Source: an uncultured Christensenella sp. (lineage in GTDB: Bacteria > Bacillota > Clostridia > Christensenellales > Borkfalkiaceae). Taken from it: a DNA stretch of 64,000 bases. Both the position numbers and the translations under genes were made by a program. Location of the stretch: NCBI GenBank assembly GCA_910577055.1, contig CAJTKX010000002.1, positions 248,001-312,000 on the forward strand, in the 5' to 3' direction. Shown here one piece after another: positions 21,301-27,000 of the stretch (the stretch's first letter is position 1; every line of letters begins with the position of its first letter). The notes beneath the pieces were generated by a model. The model had not been told where the DNA came from and made no database searches. It was given only the letters and a program-made list of their open reading frames with translations.

Positions 21301-23985
21301 ACCTTTACTTACGAATACAGCGGCGGCGAAATAATGCCCACGCCTACTTCGAACGTTAAGGACCTTGAATTCAACGTTACAATTACAAACGCGGCGGGCG
21401 AACCCGTTTCGGTCATCACCGAAGTCGGCACCTACAAAGTAACCGTAACTTGCCGTGATGAAAATTACACCGTTCCCGAAGATATGAAGACGGTGACGGT
21501 AATAGTAACGGCTAAGAAAGTCGCAGTCGAGTGGGATGAAACACCCCTTGTCTACAACGGCGAAAATCAGCAACCCAAGGCGTACTACACCGACGTTGCG
21601 GGCAACAAAATAGAGCTTGAAGTAACCGTAGACGGCGACAGCGCAAACGCGGGTACGAAGTACCAAGCAACGGCGTCGCTTGACACAACCAACTACGAGC
21701 TTGACGAGGAAACCAAGACTTACGAGTTCGAAATCGCTCAAAAGGAAATCGAAGTCAAATACACTTGGGAGGACGTAACATACGACCGCAACAAGCACGC
21801 GCCTAAGCCCGAAATAACCGTTTCGGCTTCCGAAAAGGACGGACTTACCGTTGTTTACGAAATCACCAAGAACGGCGTAAAGGTAGCGGGCGACGGCGAA
21901 AAAGTCACCGAAGCGGGCGAATATGTAATCAAAGTCAGCCTCGAAGGCACGGCGGCGGGCAACTATAAGCTCGTTAACGCAGAATACGAGTTCAATATCA
22001 ACAAAGTTGCGCTCACAGTAACGGCGAAGGACCAAACCTTCGACTACGGCGCCGACGCGCCCGAGTTCACCACCGACTTCGCAACGTTCGAAGGACTTTT
22101 GGCGGACGAAGCGGACGAAGTTAAGGCGGCTTTGGCAGACGTTATCAGTCAGTGGTTCAGATGCGCGTACGTCAACACCACCGTACCCGGCGAATATAAA
22201 ATTTATATCGACGCGGCGTGGTTGAACGAGTATCTTAACAACTACGAAGTAACGGGCGTAAACGGTAAGCTTACCGTTAATCCCGCGGAAGGCGCGCTTG
22301 TTTGGGTCGGCGACGGCGAAAGCGGTGCGGACTTCACATACAACGGCAACGCGAACTTGCCCGAAGCGTACTACTACGACTCAACCGGCAGAAAGCACGA
22401 GCTTACAGTTAAGCTTGCAACCTACGACGAAGAGAGCGGCGAATACTCCGTAATCGACGGCGAGGCTGTAAACGCGGGCAGCTACTTCGCGGTAATCGTT
22501 GACGCAAACGGCAACGTAATCAAGGCGGACGGCAACTACACGTTCGAAAACTACGGTACAGCATTCAAGATTAACAAGCTTGAAATTACCGTAAACGTTA
22601 AAGACTTGCAGTTTACTTACGGCGACGTTAACCTTGACGAGCTTGAAGCAATTCTCGGCCTCGGCAACGGTTGGACTTACGGCGACAATAAGCCCGTAGA
22701 CGGCGACGACTTGAATATTAAGCTCACCATCGAAGGCAGCTACGACGACGGCAACTATCTTGCAAACGGCGTATACGCTTTGAACGTCGGCTGGAACGAA
22801 GAAGACTTCAACGATAACTATACGCTTAAAGTTGTAAACGAGGGCGACGGCGAACTTGTCGTAGAAAAAGCGGAAATCATCGTCGACTACGACGAGAAAG
22901 ACGGCTATGTTTACGACGCGTACGGCGTACTCGGTTCAACGGACGGCTATGTAAGCGATTTCGTAACCAACACCAAGGACTTCTTGAAGCTTGCGGGCTA
23001 TCAAGACGCGGCGGTTACTGCTTACTTCAAGCTTGTTGACGAAAACGACCACGCTCCCGATAGCGACCAATACACGGGCGATATCCCCGAAGGCTTGACC
23101 GAAGAAGGCGAGTACTTGTTCAACTTTATGATAAGAGTTGACAACCACGAAACGCTTTACGGCCGCTTGCTTGTCAAGGTAAGCTACGCGGAATATTACC
23201 TCTATGTAACGGTTGACGGCAGCAAGACCTTAACCGAAACCTACGGCTTCGAAACCGCAGAAGACTTTGCAAAGACGCTTTTGGAAAGCGGCTATGCAAA
23301 TTACGACGAAGACCTTAACCGCGTAATTTCCAAGGAAACCTTCCTTGAATGGGTAACGGCGAAAGTCATTGACGAAAACGGCAACGAAGTAAGCGGCAGA
23401 CTTCCCGTAGGCAACTACAAAGTAATCTTCGCGCTTAACGAAAACGCAGACCAAAGATACAGCATCTACAAAGCAAGCACGCGCACGGTGGCTATCGAAA
23501 TCACCAAGTACGTTCTCGATATCGATTGGGGCGACGAAAGCAACCTCAACTACACCTATGACGGCGCGGCTCATATGCCCGTAGTCAAGGTAGAGGGCAT
23601 AACGCTTGACGACGGTTGCAAAGTATCCGACGGTGTTTACGAAATCACCGTTAACGGCGAAAAAGTCAAAGTTACCGTAACGGTTGACGGCGACTTCACC
23701 TCAGCGGGCGGACACAGCTTACTCGTTACGGTTGAGGGCGAAAACTTCGCAATCTCGGAAGAAAACGCGCTCCGTTCGGTATCCATTAACGAACCCGCTA
23801 ACGAGGGTGAAGTTCCCGGCACAACGGTCGGCGCAAGCATAGAAGATTGGAAGCTTTGGTTAATTATCGCTGCGGCGATAGTTTTGGCGGCAATCATCAT
23901 TGCACTCGTAATCATACTCGTCAAACGCAGAAAATCTTCTGACGACGACGGCTTCTATGATGACGTTGCAGAAAGTGATTTATAA
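6331..23985 (+). CDS. Giant membrane-anchored surface protein (5,884 residues): three capped beta-helices plus Ig/MBG-like repeat stalk
   Basis: One uninterrupted frame of 17,655 bp. Residues 9-30 are a signal segment after MKKSRYGK. From about residue 130 come well over a hundred coils of about 23-27 residues, of the form N-GGGVYV-x-GGTFTMTGG-x-I-x-GNTA. This is the pattern of right-handed parallel beta-helix (pectin-lyase-like, polymorphic-membrane-protein-like) adhesins. The helix region is split into three by repeated cap modules at about 1620-1745 and 2667-2850. From about 3515 to 5815 run Ig/MBG-like repeats of roughly 80 residues, with WxxxDG, YDGxxHAPxA and NAGxYTA motifs. The C-terminus is a transmembrane helix (5842-5864), then KRRK and a short acidic cytoplasmic tail; there is no LPXTG. 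The start has the ribosome site GTGAGGT. Likely role: adhesion or glycan binding at a distance from the membrane. Ligand unknown. Confidence 0.93.
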   Translation: MKKSRYGKLSILIILIATLFISAAIALFGLSTNDLTGANSSAEITAPEKDASSAIVGGNSDGDGTIENPEIEATATASYTGIANWSTATATSGNTLTLQTCTLTQTYYIPEGITLNLVIPSGVTVTMGSYYIYTYGTLNVTGAGTIVAGSNGALRCYNVLNFNGPTIRGGTYSYGTAIRVSVGTATMSGGTITGANTTSWGPVYVQGGTFTMTGGSISGNTAPYGSAIGIFEGTVNLRGGTISNNTGNWGAIYLQSGKASLNMSSGTISGSYYGIGVNGGIVTMSGGNITNSSARGVFLKNNTSTDYSGPGTFTMTGGSITNNASEGMYVSGGATFTMSNSSKIDGNRDTGVYVASGGTFNMNGGTISGNTTTNDGGGVYVSNSSKFTMTSGTIWGNTANHGGGVYVSNSGTFTMTGGTIGGNGTSAANKASNGGGVYINAGTFNFKCTSSSFSDIRYNTATNNGGGVYLSNGTFNLGGSSSYSRIINNTAKNGGGVYVAGGTVNQTAGDIGYKSGYGNKANVYGGGVYVAGGTYKMSGGFVSFNSATSNGGGVYISSSASSFTMTGGEINNNSSSSSGGGVYLFSGTLSVSGTSTTALSKIDSNTATTSGGGIYISSGMCTIGAYTNIYSNSATGSGGGVYLSNGTFSLNGTTANIYSNTATNGGGVYLSLGTFNFTNGRIYSNTATTNGGGVYGTGGKLNTTVNSYIGLSGNPNKAKYGGGLYLNVGWTTSAVKINYNETTNNGNGGGVFVNAGTFTVNNANVQILGNKATGGYGGGVYLTNSSKLAMSAGTIGANTSTHGAGVAVMGSAQFALTGGNIGGSAANKNTASEYGGGVLIQTTGTCTMSTAVTYNQAKNGGGVCVWTGTLTHTLGGILYNTATVNGGGVFVNSGATYTINGGTSPAATCVYACAAASYGGGVFNNGGTFNLTSGYIGGASDNAYANKAPLGGGVYMAAGTMTIGANGYVSRNQATSATATTVTNGGGIHMDGGTLNMNGGAIQYNTATNTGSTTVGTNGGGVYVGGGAFNMNAGVIRGNSVRTNGGGVYVVGTATFKMTGGTIGGSGTGNTANSGAGLFLISTTAATFSGGIISYNTATSWGGGIYAYTGSTLNMSGAAIVAYNTAVYGGGICAASSTATTAAVKVNISGGQIYANKNVTTTTSVGGAGIFVYHNSTVTMSGGTVGGPNASYANTSSSGAGVEISSNGTFTMNNANAAIKYNSSTGIGGGVFLWTGTFNFSAGTITNNSASNGGGVAYHSGTFNMTGGTIGGSAAAANTALRNGGGVYMDGGTFTPTSGAISYNKAATSGVYGGGAVAVAGGTFTLNSNNVIITNNSASYGGGVYVSGGKFVMSDGAITSNSATHGAAVAVCAGSFEMSGGVIGGEGNGNTAQSHGAVLIDGTGTGTMSAGTISYNTAQTGGGLCVSSGTFTQTGGEIVHNKGVSGGGVLIQTNGTYILNDGTISDNTASDVAGGVHNGGTFIMAGGEIVNNKATSNGGAVFTGKTFKMTGGVISGNTSTNKGGGVYLGGGTFEMTAGRITENSATSPYGNGVWVRDGEFKLGGTAYIYGNTYREFENNVYVDVEGAITFSAKLSDGAKIGISGCITQEDFVLTDGFTTAGHSEADIAKYFVSDNRGLTLNYINEEIVLRFNVALAWNETVQASLNNGTQELFVLYFDWTVKNSSFGEGIGFTNDGTILVPVSADILFDGNGFTLDRSGTSGSVMRVEGALVFDSRVTSTIKGGNAENGGGVYVAGGSLTIKKNTVITENTASYGGGVYIDGNGEFVLRDSESRITLNEAENGGGVFISDGTFVFESGIIGAEDSGNTAQSYGGGVYIDNSGNFEMNGGIISYNTALNGAGVYVRGGRITLDFTSDIENLISNNTASGNGGGLYVESGNVDFVNGGIGYNTAENGGGVYIAGGAVTMDGSDSIAIGYNTATNSGGGVYMSGGRLVMQSGLVASNEAVNGAGIYMTGAATQLTVAGGTIGGSFNGDSVPNVASGKGASVYVDGGTFTLTGDGVISTNIPKEESDAVGNVYLAGGTFNMTGGEISGSTFANGGALYMTGGNFKITDGSIKNNTATENGGALYMTGGTAAVAGGEITDNSGYYGGGAAYIAGGTMTVSAGLIGRNQANGAGGVFVADGATLRMTGGTIGGSEANKNTSTYDGGGVAAVAGGIFEMSGGEISYNTANRGGGIWTAGTFEMSGGEISHNTATNGGGVANMGTARIISGKINNNTAENGGGVYLFEEGKYTMSGGEISGNEAGYGGGVYNLSGTFELNGGSISGNTATNNGGGVYNNNKFIVSDGEIVTNTAANGGGVYSIGEFTLSGGKLSNNTATLGGGVYNIGNGTFAMTDGNIVENTAGSGAGVYVNASTVEISGGNISENRATDATETAGGGGLFVVNGNLTVSGTAKITKNTSARYGGGLRIDGSTDTSTVEISGGSISENGATIGGGAYLTGSFAHLSLNGSVMVSENTATTSGGAVAIYGGAKVEVSGDAFLTYNTASANGGAAYVTGAGSALTVSEKGALTHNSANYGGAVYVTASGAFTMADGSLAYNEASTSGGAVYVNGGTFNLEDGEIIGNSAVEYGGAIYVAAGSTSVFTMSGGAIGGEDTFTNTSARGGGMYVAGGAVTISSGSISGNTATVNGGGVYLNAGTFSVKGNPIISGNKLNDSDSNLYLYNGKTIKIVGKLTDGASIGLTGKDKITEDYTTNGNGETEKAYFFGDVLGTVVAIVNGEIYLQVSLKDAWNAAVQASLDNNGNPITFVLAEAWRAENGSFGEGVGFTDDGALYLPSGAYIVLNLNNYSIDRNLSTITATGSVFYVKGTLEISGTTGIITGGKSEQGGGVHIEEGGLFKMEVAYIQQNEATQGGGVYVESGARFELAEGAIRGNSADEGAGVYVEEGGTLNMTGGAIGGTGYANEATNGAGVYSNGTVKLSGGYIRNNTATENGGGAYVAGGEFIAKGGYIGGTATTFANTAVNGAGVYVADGEFTLDGATVAYNSASNRAALFVNGGLTSIESGKISNNTATDGAAGVCVGIVGKLVMNGGEITNNEAANYAGVLVAGTAEMNGGKITGNIATNYGGGVFIATSDDAKFTMNDGEISGNKAAGGAGVNVNGGIFTMNGGKITGNTATANGGGVHINYVSSASVSYSKFIMNGGEISGNTAVNGGGVHVENGGELIINDGAISGNETVNGGGIYNNGGTVQMNDGIISGNIAVYDGTQLSDNTKNGDGAGIMLANGGSFTMNGGVITANKADTLGGGVYSHTAANTVIITGGVISANTASYGGGVYVNGGTFEMSGGEITDNNATESGGGLRAYASTITLTGGKISNNTSAGFGGGVYLAGDEVVFNMTGGEISGNSTESNGGGVYIYTKSTMNLSGGKITGNRAAVDGGGIYVSNVEGATLNVSGSPIVSGNTANGVENNIYLAADQVITVTGMLAVNGMIAWLGVTMADPSKKKFTLGFAEKNTAYNPNLRPETVFFSDDTDYMVGLEDGEAVLKDNDYSQTSLIWQLSKDGGKTWVSIDAPYYSLRYKAGESYAIRALNSEFNPVAFTWATNGAGETIDALNFKGIGSYKFVINSEEYINPSLTFEVLPATLYWQYSTDEGRTWFDLTVNTLIYTGATYNIRACVYDDGYVPVKVFTETMKDVGDYEFTVDEDLYENPVLNFSITTRYIDVEWNFGDALGNATDGYYWNYDGLVHAPVAVLGGVSNELAGVDLSYGYAWSGGSSYAAAQSYAGAYTLTVGLKTADKNIVLSNTSVQYKINGITLSLVWTDEDGNEGDEFTFEYDSEKHGVNFVLSGVITGDTVEPYVTYASRSGKELAEAPTAVGYYTATVKLPANCYNYVLDKTYTCQIVITQKTVAVDWIGNDDGTYAWTFNGQGKAPVASIINPITGEVLNEAYTVEYAPVAENGNIGVYSKQQPVNAGKYIVRLTLTNNDGNFILDETTTTQRFTIEKLGVNITWTGGKNFNYDQDKDVYFWYYDGEEHSVEAKVELNGDVYKDGVIISSLDLVRTDAQTALTGVNSATAAVELANTAFNANFYIDGSASQVYEVRKAVITSVVWTDAFKNSYETGDTAEFDFGKVVGAEGPGFVAIANGTLELVVSYSKSYEGEWVVDEQIGYTAYARLSTADAANYEFADGAEYESLTFFIKSVGGFKTPIDVTWVVFINEYEYVALEQYLTDGGFVYNGNVQSPTPIYLRENGDYEILALNANSIGADAGKYTARVKPSSVYEIKEEDFACAYEIKKLDVVINWQDGQYDSNTTYSYVYSGEAQAPYAYATGEGEFDFTTVNVTVEGNVNAGDYLAKAIVGDNFNIVDGATQRYTVSKLGIDAGKIVWDFIGAGASGDADNGWYWVYDGKEHSPAAKITLDFITLELLVTGKTSEIGVHTAYAVLNSSLTAHNNFYLTGTASTTFEIVQVKIGQVYWEDDDGHVYEDGKGGNTGLVFTYNGDENGQAPKAYYLDENGDKVYLTVTVIGGTAINAGNYSAYVDIESVPSCTFSINAKELEAEWSNLNVTFNGSEQKPEVTLTGAELTEGEDYVVTGYVKAGVYKVTIKFINANYTVPEENASCEFVIEKITITENDFEWSDTGYDAEKDGYFWLFDGNPHAPTLTISYTIGEGGDAVEVTFEVGYTGVTSTVGTHTVTAYIKSAKIGELDVTDSFAFSADMEYVITAQTVTIDWDFGDAKHDEEKDIYFWTYDGSKHAPKAYLAYIDENDEVQRFKDEDGNDIELTVYGAETNARDKAYTATAELSEDYVLADGASATQQYYINKATIEVNWDFGELEADENGVYTWTYGDDITPKAYIRNENGENGAELTVTGFENDAGTHTLTLMQSDGNYEFANANDSAKTYVIKPMTVYVIWYGVGGYEENDTENFEWDYVDYDTAIAPTAYLAYKDENGELQLLLDKDGNAIPVEVSGGLAEVGEHTAQAVDTFVNYDFAEEFTKNYKVLAKDLAESGFKWTDENAQVSEDGLTFTYEYSGGEIMPTPTSNVKDLEFNVTITNAAGEPVSVITEVGTYKVTVTCRDENYTVPEDMKTVTVIVTAKKVAVEWDETPLVYNGENQQPKAYYTDVAGNKIELEVTVDGDSANAGTKYQATASLDTTNYELDEETKTYEFEIAQKEIEVKYTWEDVTYDRNKHAPKPEITVSASEKDGLTVVYEITKNGVKVAGDGEKVTEAGEYVIKVSLEGTAAGNYKLVNAEYEFNINKVALTVTAKDQTFDYGADAPEFTTDFATFEGLLADEADEVKAALADVISQWFRCAYVNTTVPGEYKIYIDAAWLNEYLNNYEVTGVNGKLTVNPAEGALVWVGDGESGADFTYNGNANLPEAYYYDSTGRKHELTVKLATYDEESGEYSVIDGEAVNAGSYFAVIVDANGNVIKADGNYTFENYGTAFKINKLEITVNVKDLQFTYGDVNLDELEAILGLGNGWTYGDNKPVDGDDLNIKLTIEGSYDDGNYLANGVYALNVGWNEEDFNDNYTLKVVNEGDGELVVEKAEIIVDYDEKDGYVYDAYGVLGSTDGYVSDFVTNTKDFLKLAGYQDAAVTAYFKLVDENDHAPDSDQYTGDIPEGLTEEGEYLFNFMIRVDNHETLYGRLLVKVSYAEYYLYVTVDGSKTLTETYGFETAEDFAKTLLESGYANYDEDLNRVISKETFLEWVTAKVIDENGNEVSGRLPVGNYKVIFALNENADQRYSIYKASTRTVAIEITKYVLDIDWGDESNLNYTYDGAAHMPVVKVEGITLDDGCKVSDGVYEITVNGEKVKVTVTVDGDFTSAGGHSLLVTVEGENFAISEENALRSVSINEPANEGEVPGTTVGASIEDWKLWLIIAAAIVLAAIIIALVIILVKRRKSSDDDGFYDDVAESDL
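6700..11280 (+). repeat. Beta-helix 1 coil array
   Basis: The first and longest coil array of the giant protein, rich in Gly, Ser, Thr and Asn. Short coils (GGGVYVSNSGTFTMTGGTI) alternate with longer ones carrying an IGGxxxxxNTA insertion. Early coils use ggt-rich Gly codons and diverge more; later coils use ggcggcggc. It is closed by a C-cap (about 11000-11280) containing NNVYVDVEGAI, KLSDGAKIGISG and YFVSDN. Confidence 0.85.
11290..14580 (+). repeat. N-cap module and beta-helix 2 coil array
   Basis: Begins with a cap of about 95 residues (AWNETVQASL, SSFGEGIGFTNDGTI, FDGNGFTLDR, VEGALVFDS) and then runs coils from about 11570. It ends with a C-cap at about 14330-14580 (SNLYLYNGKTIKIVG, LTDGASIGLTG, YFFGD). 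The same cap grammar recurs in helix 3 and in the downstream paralogue. Confidence 0.82.
12504..12613 (+). repeat. Recent tandem duplication of one beta-helix coil
   Basis: A 32-bp stretch at 12504-12535, encoding NGGALYMTGG, is repeated without change at 12582-12613. The 78-bp period equals 26 codons, one coil. A 26-bp identical block also recurs at 7810-7835, 7903-7928 and 11575-11600. These are substrates for slippage or recombination that would change coil number in frame. Confidence 0.85.
14587..16870 (+). repeat. N-cap module and beta-helix 3 coil array
   Basis: The cap (AWNAAVQASLDN, NGSFGEGVGFTDDGAL, LNLNNYSIDR, VKGTLEISG) precedes coils from about 14880 to 16600. The final C-cap (ENNIYLAADQVITVTG) leads into the stalk repeats at about 16870. 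Confidence 0.82.
16870..23770 (+). repeat. Ig/MBG-like repeat stalk of the giant protein
   Basis: About 2,300 residues of repeats of roughly 75-90 residues. They share a W at the first strand, acidic turns, YDG or YNG, HAP-x-A, and a closing AGTYTA or VGTHTA with an NY motif. They resemble bacterial Ig-like and MBG domains, the usual extended stalks of Gram-positive surface proteins. Individual boundaries were not computed. Confidence 0.75.
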
Positions 23986-24014
23986 GGCTTTTTAAGGAAA
24001 CACAATTCTCTCCG

Positions 24015-24036
24015 CCCTCCCGAACCGTCGGGAGGG
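24015..24036 (+). promoter_or_regulatory. Hairpin between the two giant genes
   Basis: CCCTCCCGA (24015-24023) pairs perfectly with TCGGGAGGG (24028-24036) over an ACCG loop. No U-tract follows, so it is more likely an mRNA processing or stability element, or a partial terminator, than a full stop. The gap is only 76 bp and I see no promoter, so cotranscription is likely. Confidence 0.55.
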
Positions 24037-24061
24037 TAGGGGAAAAAGTGAGGTATAAATT

Positions 24062-27000
24062 ATGAAAAAAGCAAATAAAGGCAAAGTCGGTATAATTTTA
24101 GCCCTTGCCGCGGCGCTATCGTGCGGTTCCGCAGTAGCCGTTTCGGGAATCTGCTCAAAGGCGGATAACGGAGTGGTTATCGCTGCGGCAGAAACAAATA
24201 CCGAGGTTTCCGCTCGTTCGATGACGGCTGAACAAATCGCGGCGGCTTGGAATTCCGCCGTGGAAGAGAGTATCAGCGCGAACAAACAAGTCACCTTCAC
24301 CCTTGAAGACAATTGGACGGCACCCGCAAACGGCAGTTCTACTTCGTTCGGTACGGGCACTGGCTTTTCAAACGGAAGAATTCTCGTTCCCGAGGGCGCA
24401 AACATTATTCTCGACCTAAACGGTCACACGGTAGACCGCGGGCTTAATGGCAAAACCGCGGTAGAAAACGGCGGCGTTATTTCGGTTGCGGGCACGCTTG
24501 AAATTACCGACGGTTCGTCGTCAAACGGCGTTATTACGGGCGGCAACACGACCGTTAATGGCGGCGGTATTTATGTGGACGGCGGAGGAATGTTAACATT
24601 AAGCAGCGGTAAAATTACCGGCAACATATCAAACGACGACGGCGGCGGCGTCTATGTTTCCGGCGGCACGTTCAATATGTTAGGCGGTACGGTAAGTAAC
24701 AACTATGGCATTTACGGCGGCGGTATTTACATTGATTCCAACAGTACGTTCAATATGTCGGGCGGCGATATAACGGGCAACAGTGTCGAAGGCGGCGGCT
24801 CTGCTATATATGCTTGTAACAATACGGTGGTTACAATATCCGACGGTACAATTTCCGGAAACACAGTCGACCACGATAGAGGTTGTATATTCATCAGTGA
24901 CAACAGCGTTTTTACGTTGAACGGCGGCACGATATCAACAAATAATGACTACGTTTACATCTCAGGCGGCACGTTTGTAATGAATGGCGGCATGGTTTCT
25001 GAAAACAGCAACGGAAATGTCAGCATTGAGACTGTATATGTAGGCCAAGGTCAATATAATTACGCAATGTTCACAATGAACGGCGGCAAAATTATCGGCG
25101 GTTCCGGTGGCGCGGGTGTATCTATTAATGATAACAGCACTTTTAATTTGAACGGCGGAGAAATCAGCGGTAACACTGCAAGCGGTGTGTCCGTTAGCGA
25201 AAACGCTATTCTGAATTTGTCGGGCGGCGTTATTTTCGGCAACTCTAACTCAGCGGGAGATACAAGCAACCTTTGCCTTACATCCTCCGCATTAATAAAT
25301 ATTACCGGAAGACTTCCCTCATCTACGCACATAGGTATTAATGGCGAGTCTGCTAAGACGCTTACAAGCGGCTACACGTCAAGCGGAAACAAAATCGGTA
25401 GAGAGGCAAGCTACTTTATTAGCGATAACGATGATTACGTTATATCCAACAACGGCACGGAAGTTACTTTAGTTGCGGCTTCTTCCTCGGATGAAAGAAG
25501 CACGGTAGATTGGTCTTACGTTTCGCATAACGCGTCGTTCGGCGTAATCGAAGAGGTCGAAATCGGCGAGAACGTTTTCGAGGCGACTGCAACGTACACG
25601 GGCGGACCGTTCGTATTCGAAGCGATAACTAACGGCACGGCGACCGCAACCGACGAAAGCGGCAGAACGGTCACCAACTTCGTAAACGTCGGCAAATATT
25701 ATTTAAACGTTAAATATCAGAACGCGGGCAATTATGTAAATCCTTTCTTCACGTTCGAAATTCTTCCCGCAGATTTCGGCACAGCCGACGTAACCGTCAA
25801 GGCAGACCCCGTTGTTTACACGGGCAGCGCGCTTTCTACAAGCGTAAAAGTTTTCCTTAGCGGAACTATGTTGGAGCTGAACAAGGACTACACCGTAAGC
25901 TATGAAAATAACGTAGCCGCGGGCGAAGGCACGGTTGTTATAACCGCAATGGGTAACTATACGGGTACTTATAGCGGCACGTTCGCAATCGAAAAGGCAA
26001 AACTCGGCGTGCGTTGGGGCGTAACTACGCTCACATACAGCGGCGAGGCGCAGGGTCTTACGGTTTACCCCGAAGGGCTTAAAGGCAGCGACGAGGTAAC
26101 GCTTAACGTCACTTATTACGACCTTGACGGCAACGAGTGTCAACCCGTAGACATCGGTAAGTACAAAGCAGTCGTTTCTATCGAGGACGACAACTACGAA
26201 TTTACTATGCCTTACGAAACATATTTCTTTATCGAGGCAAAAAAAGTAGACGTAGTTTGGAGCAACACGGAATTCGTTTACAACGGCGAAGAGCAAGAGC
26301 TTACCGCATATTTCGTGGATAGCGAGGGCAACGAGGTTGAGTTGACCGTAACGGCGGGCGACCTTACCAACGCCGGCAAAGGCACCGCAACGGCGGCGCT
26401 TCCCGAAAGCGGCTACGAAAATTATGTGCTTACCGACAATACCGTTTCCGTAACCTATACAATCGCGCAAGCGGAAGTGGAGGCTGAATGGAGCGAATAC
26501 GAGTTTAAATACGACGGCGACGCAAAGGAAATAGAAGTTACCTTAAATGGACTTAACGACGAAGATTTGTCGGGAGCCGTAACTTATACTTATTACGACG
26601 CGGACGGCAATGAAGTCACCCCCGTTGACGCGGGCGTTTACACTGTTGTAATTGCTTACTCCAACAACAATTACAAGCTTGTCGGCAAAACGGAAGATAC
26701 CTTCGTTATTACCAAAGCCGAACTCGTCGTTACCTTAAACGAAGACTTTAACGGCGAATACGACGGCACGGGCAAATCGCCGTTGGTAAGCGTAGAGGAC
26801 GAGTACGGCACCGCGCTCGACTACACCGTAACTTACGCAAAGGTTGACGCAAGCGGCAACGTGCTTGAAAACTTGGGCGCAACCCTTCCCGTAAATGCGG
26901 GCAAGTACGTTCTTACCGTTGAAGTGGACGACGCCAACGTTGACCAAGCAAGCTACAAGGCAGAGTTCGAAATCACCGCAAAGACGATAACCGTCAGTTG

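Noticed and set aside
23800..23985. LPXTG sorting signal at the end of the giant protein
   Set aside because: Looked for and not found; the C-terminus has only a membrane helix, KRRK and an acidic tail.
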